Source: Siphonodentalium dalli (taxonomy: Eukaryota; Mollusca; Scaphopoda; Gadilida; Siphonodentaliidae). Taken from it: a DNA stretch of 64,000 nucleotides. Of this stretch, positions 1-11,300 are shown in pieces. The notes below the pieces were generated by a model that was not told where the DNA came from, ran no database searches, and saw only the letters and a program-made list of their open reading frames with translations. Position numbers and translations under genes: made by a program. Each line of letters opens with the position of its first letter. Position 1 is the first letter of the stretch. Where the stretch lies: the NCBI GenBank assembly GCA_032622095.1, contig CP136062.1, forward strand, positions 4,960,001 through 5,024,000, in the 5' to 3' direction.

Positions 1-284
1 CCACTCATCAAATTGAACACGGCTCACCCATGCACTAGCGATAACATCTCAATGAGTGTCTCCGAGGAATCATTTTTTTCATTGGTCAATCAAGTCACAT
101 GTGAAAACAGTATTATTTTATTGGTCACCAATTATTTTATTGGTCAACATGCATGTGAAAGCGGAATTACAAGAAGTCGCCTATACACTGTTAGAATAAG
201 ATTGGAGGTCTATGGTAATCGACACCTTTTGTGTGCCTCACTGAAGCTTGTGATTACAATAATTGTGTTCTATAGTATAGGGCC
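1..284. other. Non-coding flank before the minisatellite
   Basis: AT-rich sequence with short local repeats of an ATTGGTCA-type word near 81-145. I see no gene. An open frame runs from here into the minisatellite but lacks codon-like character and any recognisable domain. Confidence 0.5.
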
Positions 285-1490
285 CGGGTTGATGGGTGGG
301 TGGTCGGGGTGGTATTTGGGGTGGGCCACCAACCCATTCCGTCAAATCAGTCTAAATTCCTACCCTCTGGGTGGCACACCCGGGGTGATGGGCGGGGTAT
401 CGGGTGTTTCTGGGAGGTATATGGGCGGGACACACACCCATGTCGTCAAATCGGTTGAAAACCTTACCGTTCTCGAAAATGGTCCAAACACCATTTGTAC
501 CCCCTCGAGGTGATGGGTGGGGTGTTTCAAATTGGTGTTTAAATTGTGTATTTAGGGTGGGGTACCCACACACGCGCGGTAAAATCGGTTGAAATTCTTA
601 TCATTCTCGAAAGTTGTCTATACCACATGTTCACCCTCCCCCCCCCCCTGGGTCGCACACCCAATGTGATTGGTGGGGGTCGGGTGTTTCTATTGGGTAT
701 TTGGGGCGGGCCACCCACCCAAGCCGTCAAATCGGTAAAAATATTTACCGTTCTCGAGAATGGTCCATACACTATTTTCACACCTACGGGGTGTCACTCC
801 CGGGGTGGTGTGGCTGGGGTGTTTGTATGGGGTATTTGGGGCCGGCCATCCACCCATGCCGTCACGAAATTTGTCCATAAAGTATTTTCACCTCTTCGGG
901 GTGCCAACCCCAGAGGTTGATGGGATGGGTCTGGTGTTTCTAGGGGGGTATTTGGGGCGGGCCACCCACAAATGCCGTCAAATCGGTCGAAATCCTTACC
1001 GTTCTGGAAAATGGTCGATACTGTTCTCGAAAATGGTCCATACCCCGTTTTCACCTCTTCGGGGTGGCAATCACCGGGCTTGCTGTGTGGGGGTCTGTCG
1101 TCTCTAGGGGTGTTTGGGACGAGCCACCCACCCGTGCCGTCAAATCGGTTGAAATTCTTACCGTTCTTGGAAATAGTTTACACCCCATTTCACCCCTTCG
1201 CGTGGTAACACCCGGGGTGATTGGGTAGAGATTTGGGGTGTTTCTGAGAGATATATGGGACGGGCCACCCACCCATGCCGTCAAATCGGTCCAAATCCTT
1301 ACTGTTCTCCATACCCAATTGTTACCCAATCGGGGTAGCACCCCCGTGGGTAATGGGTGGGGATGGGAGTTTCTGTGTGTTATGTGGGGTGGGCTACCCA
1401 CCCATGCAGTCAAATCGGTCGAAACCCCTACGGTTCTCGAAGATGGTCCATACCCCATTTTCACCCCCTCGGGGTAGCACGGGGTATGAC
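285..1490. repeat. GC-rich minisatellite, nine copies of a 110-160 bp unit
   Basis: A core word close to CCGTCAAATCGGT recurs at about 333, 445, 578, 725, 858, 974, 1137, 1277 and 1407. Each copy has the same order: GGGTATTTGGGGCGGGCCA, ACCCATGCCGTCAAATCGG, a CCTTACCGTTCTCGAAAATGG-like block, then a CCCC...TTCGGGGTGG block. Unit length varies from about 112 to 163 bp and copies are clearly diverged, so the array is not recently homogenised. Long open frames on both strands here come from the stop-poor GC-rich repeat and are not genes. Confidence 0.88.
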
Positions 1491-1499
1491 GTTCGTGTA

Positions 1500-3133
1500 T
1501 GCCAGACACAGTTCTGAAATGTGACATTTCTATCGGTGTGACGTTATGAGAATAATACCGACAACTCAATGTACACGGTTTCAACTGAATTATTCCATCG
1601 ACTTTTGGGAAACCTGAGCATGAGAGATTACAATTAATGCTATGCCGCGGATTAATTGGCAAATGATACACTAAGGGATTAGTTAATGTATTTGATTTAG
1701 TGTAACGCGGATCCCCATGGCATAGTGGCACGCGCATCGTCGTGGGGCCTGCCATCAGCATCCTTTGATTTCACTAAATCGTACATGGGGACCAGAAATG
1801 GCATGGGTGCGATATTTGAACCCCCCCCCTGGTGTTTGTGTTGATCGGGTGTGTTTTGATGTGTCTTCGGCTTATAAACAACCTATAACATACCATTTGC
1901 TTGAACCTATTTGGCATTTACCGTACAACCTTGGTCCGCGGCCACCATGATGTTTTGTTGACGAAATATGTAACGAAAGAAGAGCCCTATTCTAACATTT
2001 TGACAAAATCTGTCATGGGGCAGATAATTGGCACGCTGGGCCAATTGCACCCATTTGGTTGTCGGCCATTTGGGTAGGTCGGATTTTGGGTTTGTTTCAA
2101 GAAAAAGAGTCCTGTGCTTTATATACATAGAAATAAATTTGAAATAACAATTTTAAAAGGAGTGAGTGGTATTTGATCGGGTGTCTAACTACATGACAAA
2201 AATCATTAAAATTACCTATCTGTATCCATACCATAAATGTGTTAGCAACGAACGCTTTTTACTGCTTCGTGCTGATCTCGACTTTTCTATATTCTGCATC
2301 TAGAATAAGTCGTTTGTTTATGGCATATATAGTCATCATAATAGTATTTCGTGTATTTATACCTATATTTATTTCACGGGAAAATAGCCAGAAGGAACAA
2401 AAGCCAGTTTCGTTGTGTTTCTGCCACTTGCAATGAATATGTGTATTTTATCAGTGTGTTCTTCAATAACTTTTTAGTGGTTAATGGACATATTGCAGGA
2501 AACTCCCCCTGATTATACAGACCCGGAACGACTGTAGAAGTTACTAAATGAGCCAATGATGGCGATGTGAAGTCAGAACGAACGTGGAAGCTCCCGTACC
2601 TTATCATATCTCTATGAAAGAAGCGCATATAAACCTGATTGGCTTCGGTTTGATGTGATCGGTGGGATAAGTGGCACGATGGGCCAATTACACGCATGTG
2701 GTTGTTGGTTATTTATTCGAGTCGGATTTTGGAGTTGCTTCGAGAGAAAAAATGTCACGCGTGCTTACTCTAGAAATTTCAGCTTTAATTGTTAAATGTG
2801 AAATGACCGAAGGGCCCTATTCTAACATATTCACATAAATCAGTCAAATGGCATATAAATGGCATAGAAACGCTCTTTATTGTTTCTAAATTCGATATCG
2901 CGAATAAGTCTTTTGTACATGACATAATAGTTTCCCCAAATTATACCTATTTGGATGACGGAAAGCGGGTCAGAATCTGTGATTAAAATAGGTGGCGTTT
3001 GACCAAAGACTGTGACGTTCTGACCAAATTGAAATTTGGCCTTTCGTCTGTTCACGTTATGACACAATCAGCTTATTATAATTTTTCCATCGACCCATGG
3101 GAGACCAAAGTATGAGCCATTAGAAGCGACGTC
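1500..3133. repeat. Old, diverged direct duplications
   Basis: Two sets of related blocks are visible. The block at about 1520-1790 (words TTCCATCGACTTTTGGGA, AATGTATTTGATTTAGT) resembles about 3010-3250 (TTCCATCGACCCATGGGA, AATGTAACTGATTTAGT). The block at about 1971-2150 (GCCCTATTCTAACAT, TGGGCCAATTGCACCCAT, AGGTCGGATTTTGGG) reappears in pieces at 2660-2850. These look like decayed copies of one interspersed element. I see no gene in the stretch. Confidence 0.55.
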
Positions 3134-3964
3134 ATGCAGCGCCTTAACCGTCAAATCATTATTGTCTATTCGGGACTAATTAATGTAACTGATTTAGTTT
3201 CAAGCTGCTCCACAGGGCATACTGGCAGCTGCCTCGCCATTGATACCCCAGTAGTGGCATATATTAATCTCGTCACAGAACGATTGAAGGATGAATATAT
3301 AAATAAGTATATTATCAGTGCAGACGATCCACACAGTAAACGAAGGCCATACAAACAATTCAAAACCATTTTTCGACTCGAACCATATCAAATACATACA
3401 ATTTCTATCAAAGACCGTGAACAATTATGTAGACTTCGAATCAGCTGTCATTCATTAGAAATAGAAAAAGGCCAGCACAAACGCCCACCGACGCCAGCCA
3501 ATGATCGGATATTCAAGATGTGCAATACTAACTCAGTGGAAGACGAGAAGCATTTTGTTCTCCATTGTATCAAATACGACAAATTGAGAAAAAGGCCTAT
3601 ATGAATCACTAAATTTCTAAGGGCCAGTAGTATCTCAAAATGCATATACATAATGCGAAACGACCAACCAAATACAAGTAATGTGATCAGTCGAGCTTTC
3701 AAAGAATTCTTTGAAATGAGAAAAGAAGCCCGAAGTTGATGAATAAATTAATAATTAATTTCTATTCCACACGATATCATAGGCCTGCATACAGTTTATT
3801 TGCATGCTTATATTATTGAGCTCTACTAAGTCATTGTATAACTGTAGTATGAATATGTGGAAAGTTTATTATATGAACTATGTATGTGTAAATTATATGT
3901 CTTATTATTATGTAATGCATACGGCTCACATGAGTGTTTTATGCTAATAAATATCATATCATAA
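3134..3964 (+). mobile_element. LINE fragment: ORF2 C-terminus and 3' tail
   Basis: The open frame 3134-3604 ends in a domain with the layout of non-LTR retrotransposon ORF2 C-termini: LRISCHSLEIEKG, then PPTPANDRIFKMCN, then VEDEKHFVLHC followed by a Y...R segment. Family members usually have a C-x2-C pair here; this copy has Phe in place of the first Cys (FKMC). A TGA at 3602-3604 interrupts the frame, and the same frame continues as ITKFLRASSISKCIYI... to a TGA at 3737-3739, so the copy is a pseudogene. The 3' end is an AT-rich stretch finishing in AATAAATATCATATCAT near 3964, the short-repeat tail expected of such LINEs. The 5' part of the element is missing. The host element family is inferred from motif layout only. 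Confidence 0.7.
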
Positions 3965-3978
3965 TTCCTCGCTGCATT

Positions 3979-4307
3979 GAAGCAATATTCTGAGGAAGAA
4001 CGTGGATTGAACCCGATTTATTACCTCCACCCAATTTAAAGGTGCTCAATCCGATGCGATGATCCCCATATCATCCGATTCCAACAACAACATTTTTTGA
4101 AATGCCGCTTCAGTTGTCATACTGGCACAATTGTCATGCCTCGCCATTGAGATCACAGTAGTGGCATATCTCGCGGAGATGAAGCAATATTCTGAGGAAG
4201 AACGTGGATTGATCCCCGGTTTATTTCCTCCACCCAGATTAAAGGTACTTAATCCGATTCGATGGTCCCCATATCATCCGATTCCAACAACAACATTTTT
4301 TGAAAAG
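3979..4307 (+). repeat. Direct duplication, 202-bp offset
   Basis: About 125 bp starting GAAGCAATATTCTGAGGAAG at 3979 is repeated at 4181 with some 8-10% differences, ending at TTTTTTGAAATGCC and TTTTTTGAAAAGCC. The 77-bp spacer (4117-4172) shares the words CATACTGGCA and CTCGCCATTGA with 3218-3240 of the upstream LINE copy, so the duplication lies inside LINE-derived DNA. Confidence 0.75.
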
Positions 4308-4315
4308 CCAGATCG

Positions 4316-4633
4316 ATGTTCAATAACAACTCGAATTGCGGTGCCTGCAGATCAACGTATCACAAAGAAATTGAACATGTATTATTTACATGTAATGTGC
4401 CAGCCATGCATCAATTGAGATACAGTTTCTGGTCAATCACCATTGACTTCTTTGGGGTAGAATGTTTTATGTTTCTCGATTCACTCTCGCAAAACCATCT
4501 ATGTAACTTCCTAATCGGCGGCACAGCCTTCGTTCCTCCACTCGTTGTCATCAATGCTTGGGGAGATATTCTCACATTCGCCGCGAAATTCATGTACAAA
4601 GGATGCCAACTTTTACGAAACAATGCCCGTTAA
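4316..4633 (+). mobile_element. Second LINE fragment: ORF2 C-terminal zinc motif
   Basis: The 105-residue frame begins in a C-x2-C-x8-H-x4-C motif (CGACRSTYHKEIEHVLFTC), the cysteine-histidine cluster typical of the extreme C-terminus of CR1/RTE-like non-LTR retrotransposon ORF2 proteins. A hydrophobic, aromatic-rich segment (WSITIDFFGVECFMFLDSL) follows, as in those proteins. No reverse transcriptase or endonuclease domain is present, so this is a 5'-truncated relic. An upstream frame (about 4210-4320) may be its continuation after a frameshift. Class is inferred from the motif. Confidence 0.6.
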
Positions 4634-5041
4634 GACTATACCCGATTGCTTGCGTGTGCTTGCTGCCTGCCAGAAAAGCAAGTCTTGTTGACATTAAAAT
4701 GTTTGAGGGTGAAAAGGAGCATGGCTTAGTGAACATAAGATCAACATCTATACGCATGCGATATACACTTTCCTTATCTAAATGTGATCAAACTCTAATA
4801 TGGTACATAGACCATACGGCTCATACGGCTGTGATGTAGGGGAATTCAGTGTTGTTACTTTTTGCCGCCATTTTCTATGCTCAAATGTTGTTTGTATATA
4901 TACTAAATAATGTTTGTAAATACCACTCTCACCTTTATGTGTACAAAACGCTCCAATTCGTTTATACAACACATACAATGTATTGATGTATGATCTCCGT
5001 TAATGGAGGTTAATACAGAGATATAGATATATATATACCAT

Positions 5042-5045
<4 letters not shown>
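4634..5045. other. No gene seen
   Basis: AT-rich non-coding DNA downstream of the LINE relic. A CATACGGCTCATACGGCTG word near 4812 echoes CATACGGCTCACATGAG at about 3918 in the 3' region of the first LINE copy, so it may be LINE 3' tail sequence. Confidence 0.4.

Positions 5046-5113
<68 letters not shown>
5046..5113. repeat. (TA)n microsatellite
   Basis: Uninterrupted TA dinucleotide run of about 68 bp next to the left edge of the large satellite region. Confidence 0.97.
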
Positions 5114-5116
<3 letters not shown>

Positions 5117-5412
5117 TGTTTTATGGGTTAGGGAGACATGTAAAAAAAAACTAGTTTAGGGAGACATCTCTTTCTATGCTATCCAGCGACGCCAAAGTTT
5201 GTGTGCATACTCATTTTTAATCATAACACTGTTCTTATATATTGTTGTAATATAATACACATTTTAAAAAGATATATCGCAAGTGTCTCCCTAACAGTGT
5301 CGCCCTAATATATTTTTATTTTTATTTCCCCAAAACCTATATTAGGGAGACAGTCTCCATAATAAATAGTTTTTACCCTCGCAAGTACTAAGTGAGCCCA
5401 TTCGCTCGATCT
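5114..5412. repeat. Satellite-border region rich in TTAGGGAGACA words
   Basis: The motif that punctuates the adjacent array appears here outside the repeat unit: TTAGGGAGACAT at about 5128 and 5156, GTGTCTCCCTAACA and GTGTCGCCCTAAT at about 5283-5310, and ATTAGGGAGACAG at about 5341. The remaining sequence is unrelated to the 1.96-kb unit. Confidence 0.7.
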
Positions 5413-6862
5413 GAGCGTTATTTGTTACCGATTTCATGATATGGAGATAATAAAGAGCGTTTATATCGTTTCAATGTGATTAACCAGTATAATTGCGCTG
5501 TATATTGTAAACAGAACCAAATCGTTTGTAACACGAGCAGACTCTTGTACATCATCGTATGTCTTGATGACAATATACTATTTACGCCCTGATTATGTTT
5601 GGCATATGAACAAAATTATATATATTTAAATTTTCGTTCTGTTGGTGACGATTTAAACAAATATGAATATTATTGCATCGAACGCCACTCGTGCCTTTAA
5701 ATAGTGCTTTGTGCCTTATATATACCACGAATGTAAGGACTATCTACAATTGTAGATGGCTGCCTTGTGAACACTTTGAATAAAAAAAAAATCGATCTGT
5801 CTCAATTGTCGTCCTTCGTGTTGATGCAGTTGGTGTGATCATTCACAAACAGACTACCAGGAATTGTCACTAGGAATTTATGACAATCAATGGAGATCCA
5901 CTAAACGCAGTGTGCCCTTCATTTTGATACTTCGAATGTGAATATCCTGCTAATATTTATGAAATTAATTAATATGACACATGTTCGGGTTCCTGTCACC
6001 GAGTTTACACTGTGTTGACTTTAGCGTGACATTAGAATACCCTAGTAATAGGTATACATATATACAATAGTGTATATGTCGCCCTAAGATATGTCAAAAG
6101 CAAATACGTATATTGTTTCAATAAATTATGAACATTTTCAGCTCTCCATATTAACGATATATGTATAGGCTATATACACATACAAGAATCATCCTCCCAT
6201 TCGAGAAATATTGTTAAATCGGATTCGTTCTTTGCCGCATGTAGTAACCTAATATTAGGGAGACGCATATAAAATGCGTATATGTCGCCCTAATGATGAT
6301 TGCTTAAATGTCCATCGCTTTCATTCTGGCATGCAATGTTTTAACTCAGCACAGCACCGGTATATGTTCTACCCATCTATATACACGAATAGTAAGTGGA
6401 AATGAGACAAGCTATCATGTTCAGTAGAATCACCGGCGTTTGTATGTGCTAATATAACATTAGGGAGACATATAAGTACTATAGTATATATGTCGTCCTA
6501 ATGGATGTTCAGTGTACATGCAAGTTCTATTATCTATTTAATGTATCAGTTTAGAACAGTATAGTGGTATATATCTTGCCAATGTTAGGTTGAACCAATC
6601 CTTAAAGCTCAAGCAGACATTATCATTACAAAAATCGCCGGTGACACTCATGAAGAAATAAAGCATTACAGTTACCTGGCATTTTGGCTAAACATATATG
6701 TCGCCCTAATGGTGTAAATTACATATCCACCACTTCAATATAGCATGCGTGGATTAGTCACTGTTTCCTGTTTATTTATCGCTTTATATCGCCGCATGTA
6801 TAAAATATATGATAAAACGCAAATACATTTCCGAAAGCTCAGTCGTGTTTCAGTATGCGGAC
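5413..6862. repeat. Edge unit A, 3'-truncated
   Basis: Contains unit positions 0 to about 1440 and then jumps at 6862/6863 from CAGTATGCGGAC directly into CGGCGATCTGAACAAA of the next unit. This removes the end of A and the start of B, which is compatible with one internal deletion. Its sequence differs from interior units and shares variants with edge unit K. Confidence 0.85.
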
Positions 6863-7244
6863 CCGGCGATCTGAACAAATATGGATATTTTTGCATCGAA
6901 CGCCACGGTGCCTATAAATAGTGCTTTGTGTTTTGTATATGCCACGAATGTAAGGACAATCTACAATTGTAGTCGGCTGCCTTGTGAACACTTTGAATTA
7001 AAGAAAACCTCGATCCGTCTCGATTGTCGTTCTTCGTGTTGATGCAGTTGGTGTGACCATTCACAAACAGACTACCAGGAATTGTCACATGGAATTTATG
7101 ACAATCAATGAAGATCCGCATAAAAGCAGTGTGCCCTTCACTTTGATATTTATGAAATTAATTAATATGACACATGTTCGCTTTCCTGTCACAGAGTTTA
7201 CACTGTGTTGACTTTAGCGTGACATTAGAATACCATAGCAATAA

Positions 7245-7907
7245 GGGGACATATATACAATAGTGTATGTGTCGCCCTAACTAATGTCAAAAGCAAATAC
7301 GTATATTGTTTCAATAAATTATGAACATTTTCAGCTCTCCATATTAACGATATATGTATAAGCAATATACAAATACAAGAATCATCCTCCCATTTGAGAA
7401 ATATTGTTAAATCGGATTCGTTCTTTGCTGCATGTAGTAACCTAATATTAGGGAGACACATATAATATGCGTATATGTCGCCCTAATGCGGATTGCTTAA
7501 ATGTCCATAGCTTTCATTCTGGCATGCAACATTTTAACTCAGCACAGCACCGGTATATGTTCTACCATATATATACACGAATAGTAAGTGAAAATGAGGC
7601 AAGGTATCATGTTCAGTAGAATCACCGGCGTTTGTATGTGCTAATATAACATTAGGGAGACATATAAGTACTATAGTATATATGTCGTCCTAATGGAGGT
7701 TCAGTGTACATGCAAGTTCTATTATCTATTTAATGTATCAGTTTAGAACAGTATAGTGGTATATATCTTGCCAACGTTAGGTTGAACCAATCCTTAAAGC
7801 TCAAGCCGACATTATCATTACAAAAATCGCCGGTGCCACTCATGAAGAAATAAAGCATTACAGTTACCTGGCATTTTGGCTAAACATATATGTCGCCCTA
7901 ATGGTGT
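7245..7907. repeat. Four phased hairpin motifs (example, unit B)
   Basis: Each unit has four imperfect palindromes or half-palindromes built from ATTAGGGAGACATATA and TATATGTCGCCCTAAT. In unit B the GTCGYCC words start at about 7270, 7477, 7684 and 7892, spaced 207, 207 and 208 bp. In unit A they start at about 6078, 6283, 6492 and 6700, and in unit C at about 9330, 9536, 9746 and 9954. The second and third are full inverted repeats with 7-10 bp loops; the fourth is only a right half. The spacing is near a nucleosome repeat length. Confidence 0.8.
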
Positions 7908-8256
7908 AAATTACATATCCACCACTTCAATATAGCATGCGTGGATTAGTCACTGTTTCCTGTTTATTTATTGCTTTATATCGCCGCATGTATAAAATAT
8001 ATGATAAAACGCAAATACATTTCCGAAAGCTCAGTCGTGTTTCAGTATGCGGACATGTGTACAGATCAGTCGCAAAACGGTTTTATGTAAATGATGGGAT
8101 TTGTTAAAGACTAAGATTCTTGTCCATGAAAGTTAATTGCTCTTCTCGTTTGAGAGTGTTCATACTATTTCGATCCAAACGCAGACGAAGACATGGATAG
8201 AGTTTTGCTGTTTCAAAACAATCGGTTGAATTGATACACATGACACCCACCTTAGT

Positions 8257-8358
8257 TTGATAAGTTTATTATGCCTTAGCTGCAAATCAATACAGAACAT
8301 AAGTGCATTAGTACATGAACAAAACATATTTACATATATATAATACAAATAGATATAT
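8257..8358. repeat. 102-bp insertion present only in unit B
   Basis: All other units read CACCCACCTTAGTGCACTTG across this point. Unit B has about 102 bp of AT-rich DNA between CACCTTAGT and CACTTGCAGC. It could be an insertion in B or ancestral sequence lost elsewhere. I see no terminal repeats. Confidence 0.75.
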
Positions 8359-11300
8359 ACACTTGCAGCTATTTCTTCCACTCACTGGAGACACAAAAGT
8401 CTTGAACTAACAAATCTTAATTTTTATTATGGAATTTAATCTGTGGTCAGTCATTACAGATACGGGCGGCATTGGCGGAGGGTATGCTGTTAACATATTC
8501 ACCTCCATCAAAAACCGCCACAAACAGAAAGAATTGTAAATATAGCCATACTTTGTTCTTATACCAATCTGAAATTTGGCGTAAACAGTATGTGATTGGC
8601 AATTTTTCCCGTGTTATGTAAACAAAAGCAAAAAGGTCACGTTTCTTGGCTTTTGTTTTGACCCGATATGGTAAACATAAAGAGCGTTATTTGTTACTGT
8701 TTTTCTGATATGGAGATAATAAAGAGCGTTTATATCATATGTGTGTGACTAACCAATATAATTGTACTATGTTATGTAAACAGAAGCACGGCGTTTGTAA
8801 CACGATCAGGCTCTTGTATACGTACACCATTGTACGTCTTGACGACAGCATACTATTTAGGCCCTGGGTATGTTTGGCATATGAACAGAACTGTATAGTT
8901 TTTTTATTTTCCTTCTGTTGCCGGCGATCTGAACAAATATGGATATTTTTGCATCGAACGCCACGGTGCCTATAAATAGTGCTTTGTGTTTTGTATATGC
9001 CACGAATGTAAGGACAATCTACAATTTTAGTCGGCTGCCTTGTGAACACTTTGAATTAAAAAAAACCTCGATCCGTCTCGATTGTCGTTCTTCGTGTTGA
9101 TGCAGTTGGTGTGATCATTCACAAACAGACTACCAGGAATTGTCACATGGAATTTATGACAATCAATGAAGATCAGCATAAAAGCAGTGTGCCCTTCACT
9201 TTGATATTTATGAAATTAATTAATATGACACATGTTCGCTTTCCTGTCACAGAGTTTACACGTGTTGACTTTAGCGTGACATTAGAATACAATAGCAATA
9301 GGGGGACATATATATACAATAGTGTATGTGTCGCCCTAACTAATGTCAAAAGCAAATACGTATATTGTTTCAATAAATTATGAACATTTTCAGCTCTCCA
9401 TATTAACGATATATGTATAAGCAATATACAAATACAAGAATCATCCTCCCATTTGAGAAATATTGTTAAATCGGATTCGTTCTTTGCTGCATGTAGTAAC
9501 CTAATATTAGGGAGACACATATAAAATGCGTATATGTCGCCCTAATGCGGATTGCTTAAATGTCCATCGCTTTCATTGTGGCACGCAACGTTTTAACTCA
9601 GACCAGCACCGGTATATGTTCTACCCATATATATATACACGAATAGTAAGTGAACATGAGACAAGCTATCATGTTCAGTAGAATCACCGGCGTTTGTATG
9701 TGCTAGTATAACATTAGGGAGACATATAAGAACTACAGTATATATGTCGTCCTAATGGAGGTTCAGTGTACATGCAAGTTATATCATCTATTTAATGTAT
9801 CAGTTTAGAACAGTATAGTGGTATATATCTTGCCAACGTTAGGTTGAACCAATCCTTAAAGCTCAAGCCGACATTATCATTACAAAAATCACCGGTGCCA
9901 CTCATGAAGAAATAAAGCATTACAGTTACCTGGCATTTTGGCTAAACATATATGTCGCCCTAATGGTGTAAATTACATATCCACCACTTCAATATAGCAT
10001 GCGTGGATTAGTCACTGTTTCCTGTTTATTTATCGCTTTATATCGCCGCATGTATAAAATATATGATAAAACGCAAATACATTTCCGAAAGCTCAGTCGT
10101 GTTTCAGTATGCGGACATGTGTACAGATCAGTCGCAAAACGGTTTTATGTAAATGATGGGATCTGTTAAAGACTAAGATTCTTGTCCATGAAAGTTAGTT
10201 GCTCTTCTCGTTTGAGAGTGTTCATACTATTTCGATCCAAACGCAGACGAAGACATGGATAGAGTTTTGCTGTTTCAAAACAATCGGTTGAATTGATACA
10301 CATGACACCCACCTTAGTGCACTTGCAGCTATTTCTTCCACTCACTGGAGACACAAAAGGCTTGACCTAACAAATCTTAATTTTTATTATGGAATTTAAT
10401 CTGTGGTCAGTCATTAAAGATACGGGCGGCATTGGCGGAGGGTATGCTGTTAACATATTCACCTCCATCAAAAACCGCCACAAACAGAAAGAATTGTAAA
10501 ATATAGCCAGACTTTGTTCTTATACCAATCTGAATCTGGCGTAAACAGTATGTGATTGGCAATTTTTCCCGTGTTATGTAAACAAAAGCAAAAAAGTCAC
10601 GTTTCTTGGCTTTTGTTTTAACACGATATGGTAAATATAAAGAGCGTTATTTGTTACTGTTTTTCTGATATGGAGATAATAAAGAGCGTTTATATCATAT
10701 GTGTGTGACTAACCAATATAATTGTACTATGTTATGTAAACAGAAGCACGGCGTTTGTAACACGATCAGGCTCTTGTATACGTACACCATTGTACGTCTT
10801 GACGACAGCATACTATTTACGCCCTGGGTATGTTTGGCATATGAACAGAACTGTATAATTTTTTTATTTTCCTTCTGTTGGTGGCGATCTGAACAAATAT
10901 GGATATTTTTGCATTGAACGCCACGGTGCCTATAAATAGTGCTTTGTGTTTTGTATATGCCACGAATGTAAGGACAATCTACAAATGTAGTCGGCTGCCT
11001 TGTGAACACTTTGAATTAAAAAAACCCTCGATCCGTCTCGATTGTCGTTCTTCGTGTTGATGCAGTTGGTGTGACCATTCACAAACAGACTACCAGGAAT
11101 TGTCACATGGAATGTATGACAATCAATGAAGATCCACATAAAAGCAGTGTGCCCTTCACTTTGATATTTATGAAATTAATTAATATGACACATGTTCGCT
11201 TTCCTGTCACTGAGTTTACACTGTGTTGACTTTAACGTGACATTAGAATACCATAGCAATAAGGGGACATATATACAATAGTGTATGTGTCACCCTAACT

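Noticed and set aside
13-1761. Long open frames on both strands (for example 236 codons on the minus strand at 1051-1761)
   Set aside because: They follow the stop-poor GC-rich minisatellite, exist in several phases at once and have no domain or splice context.
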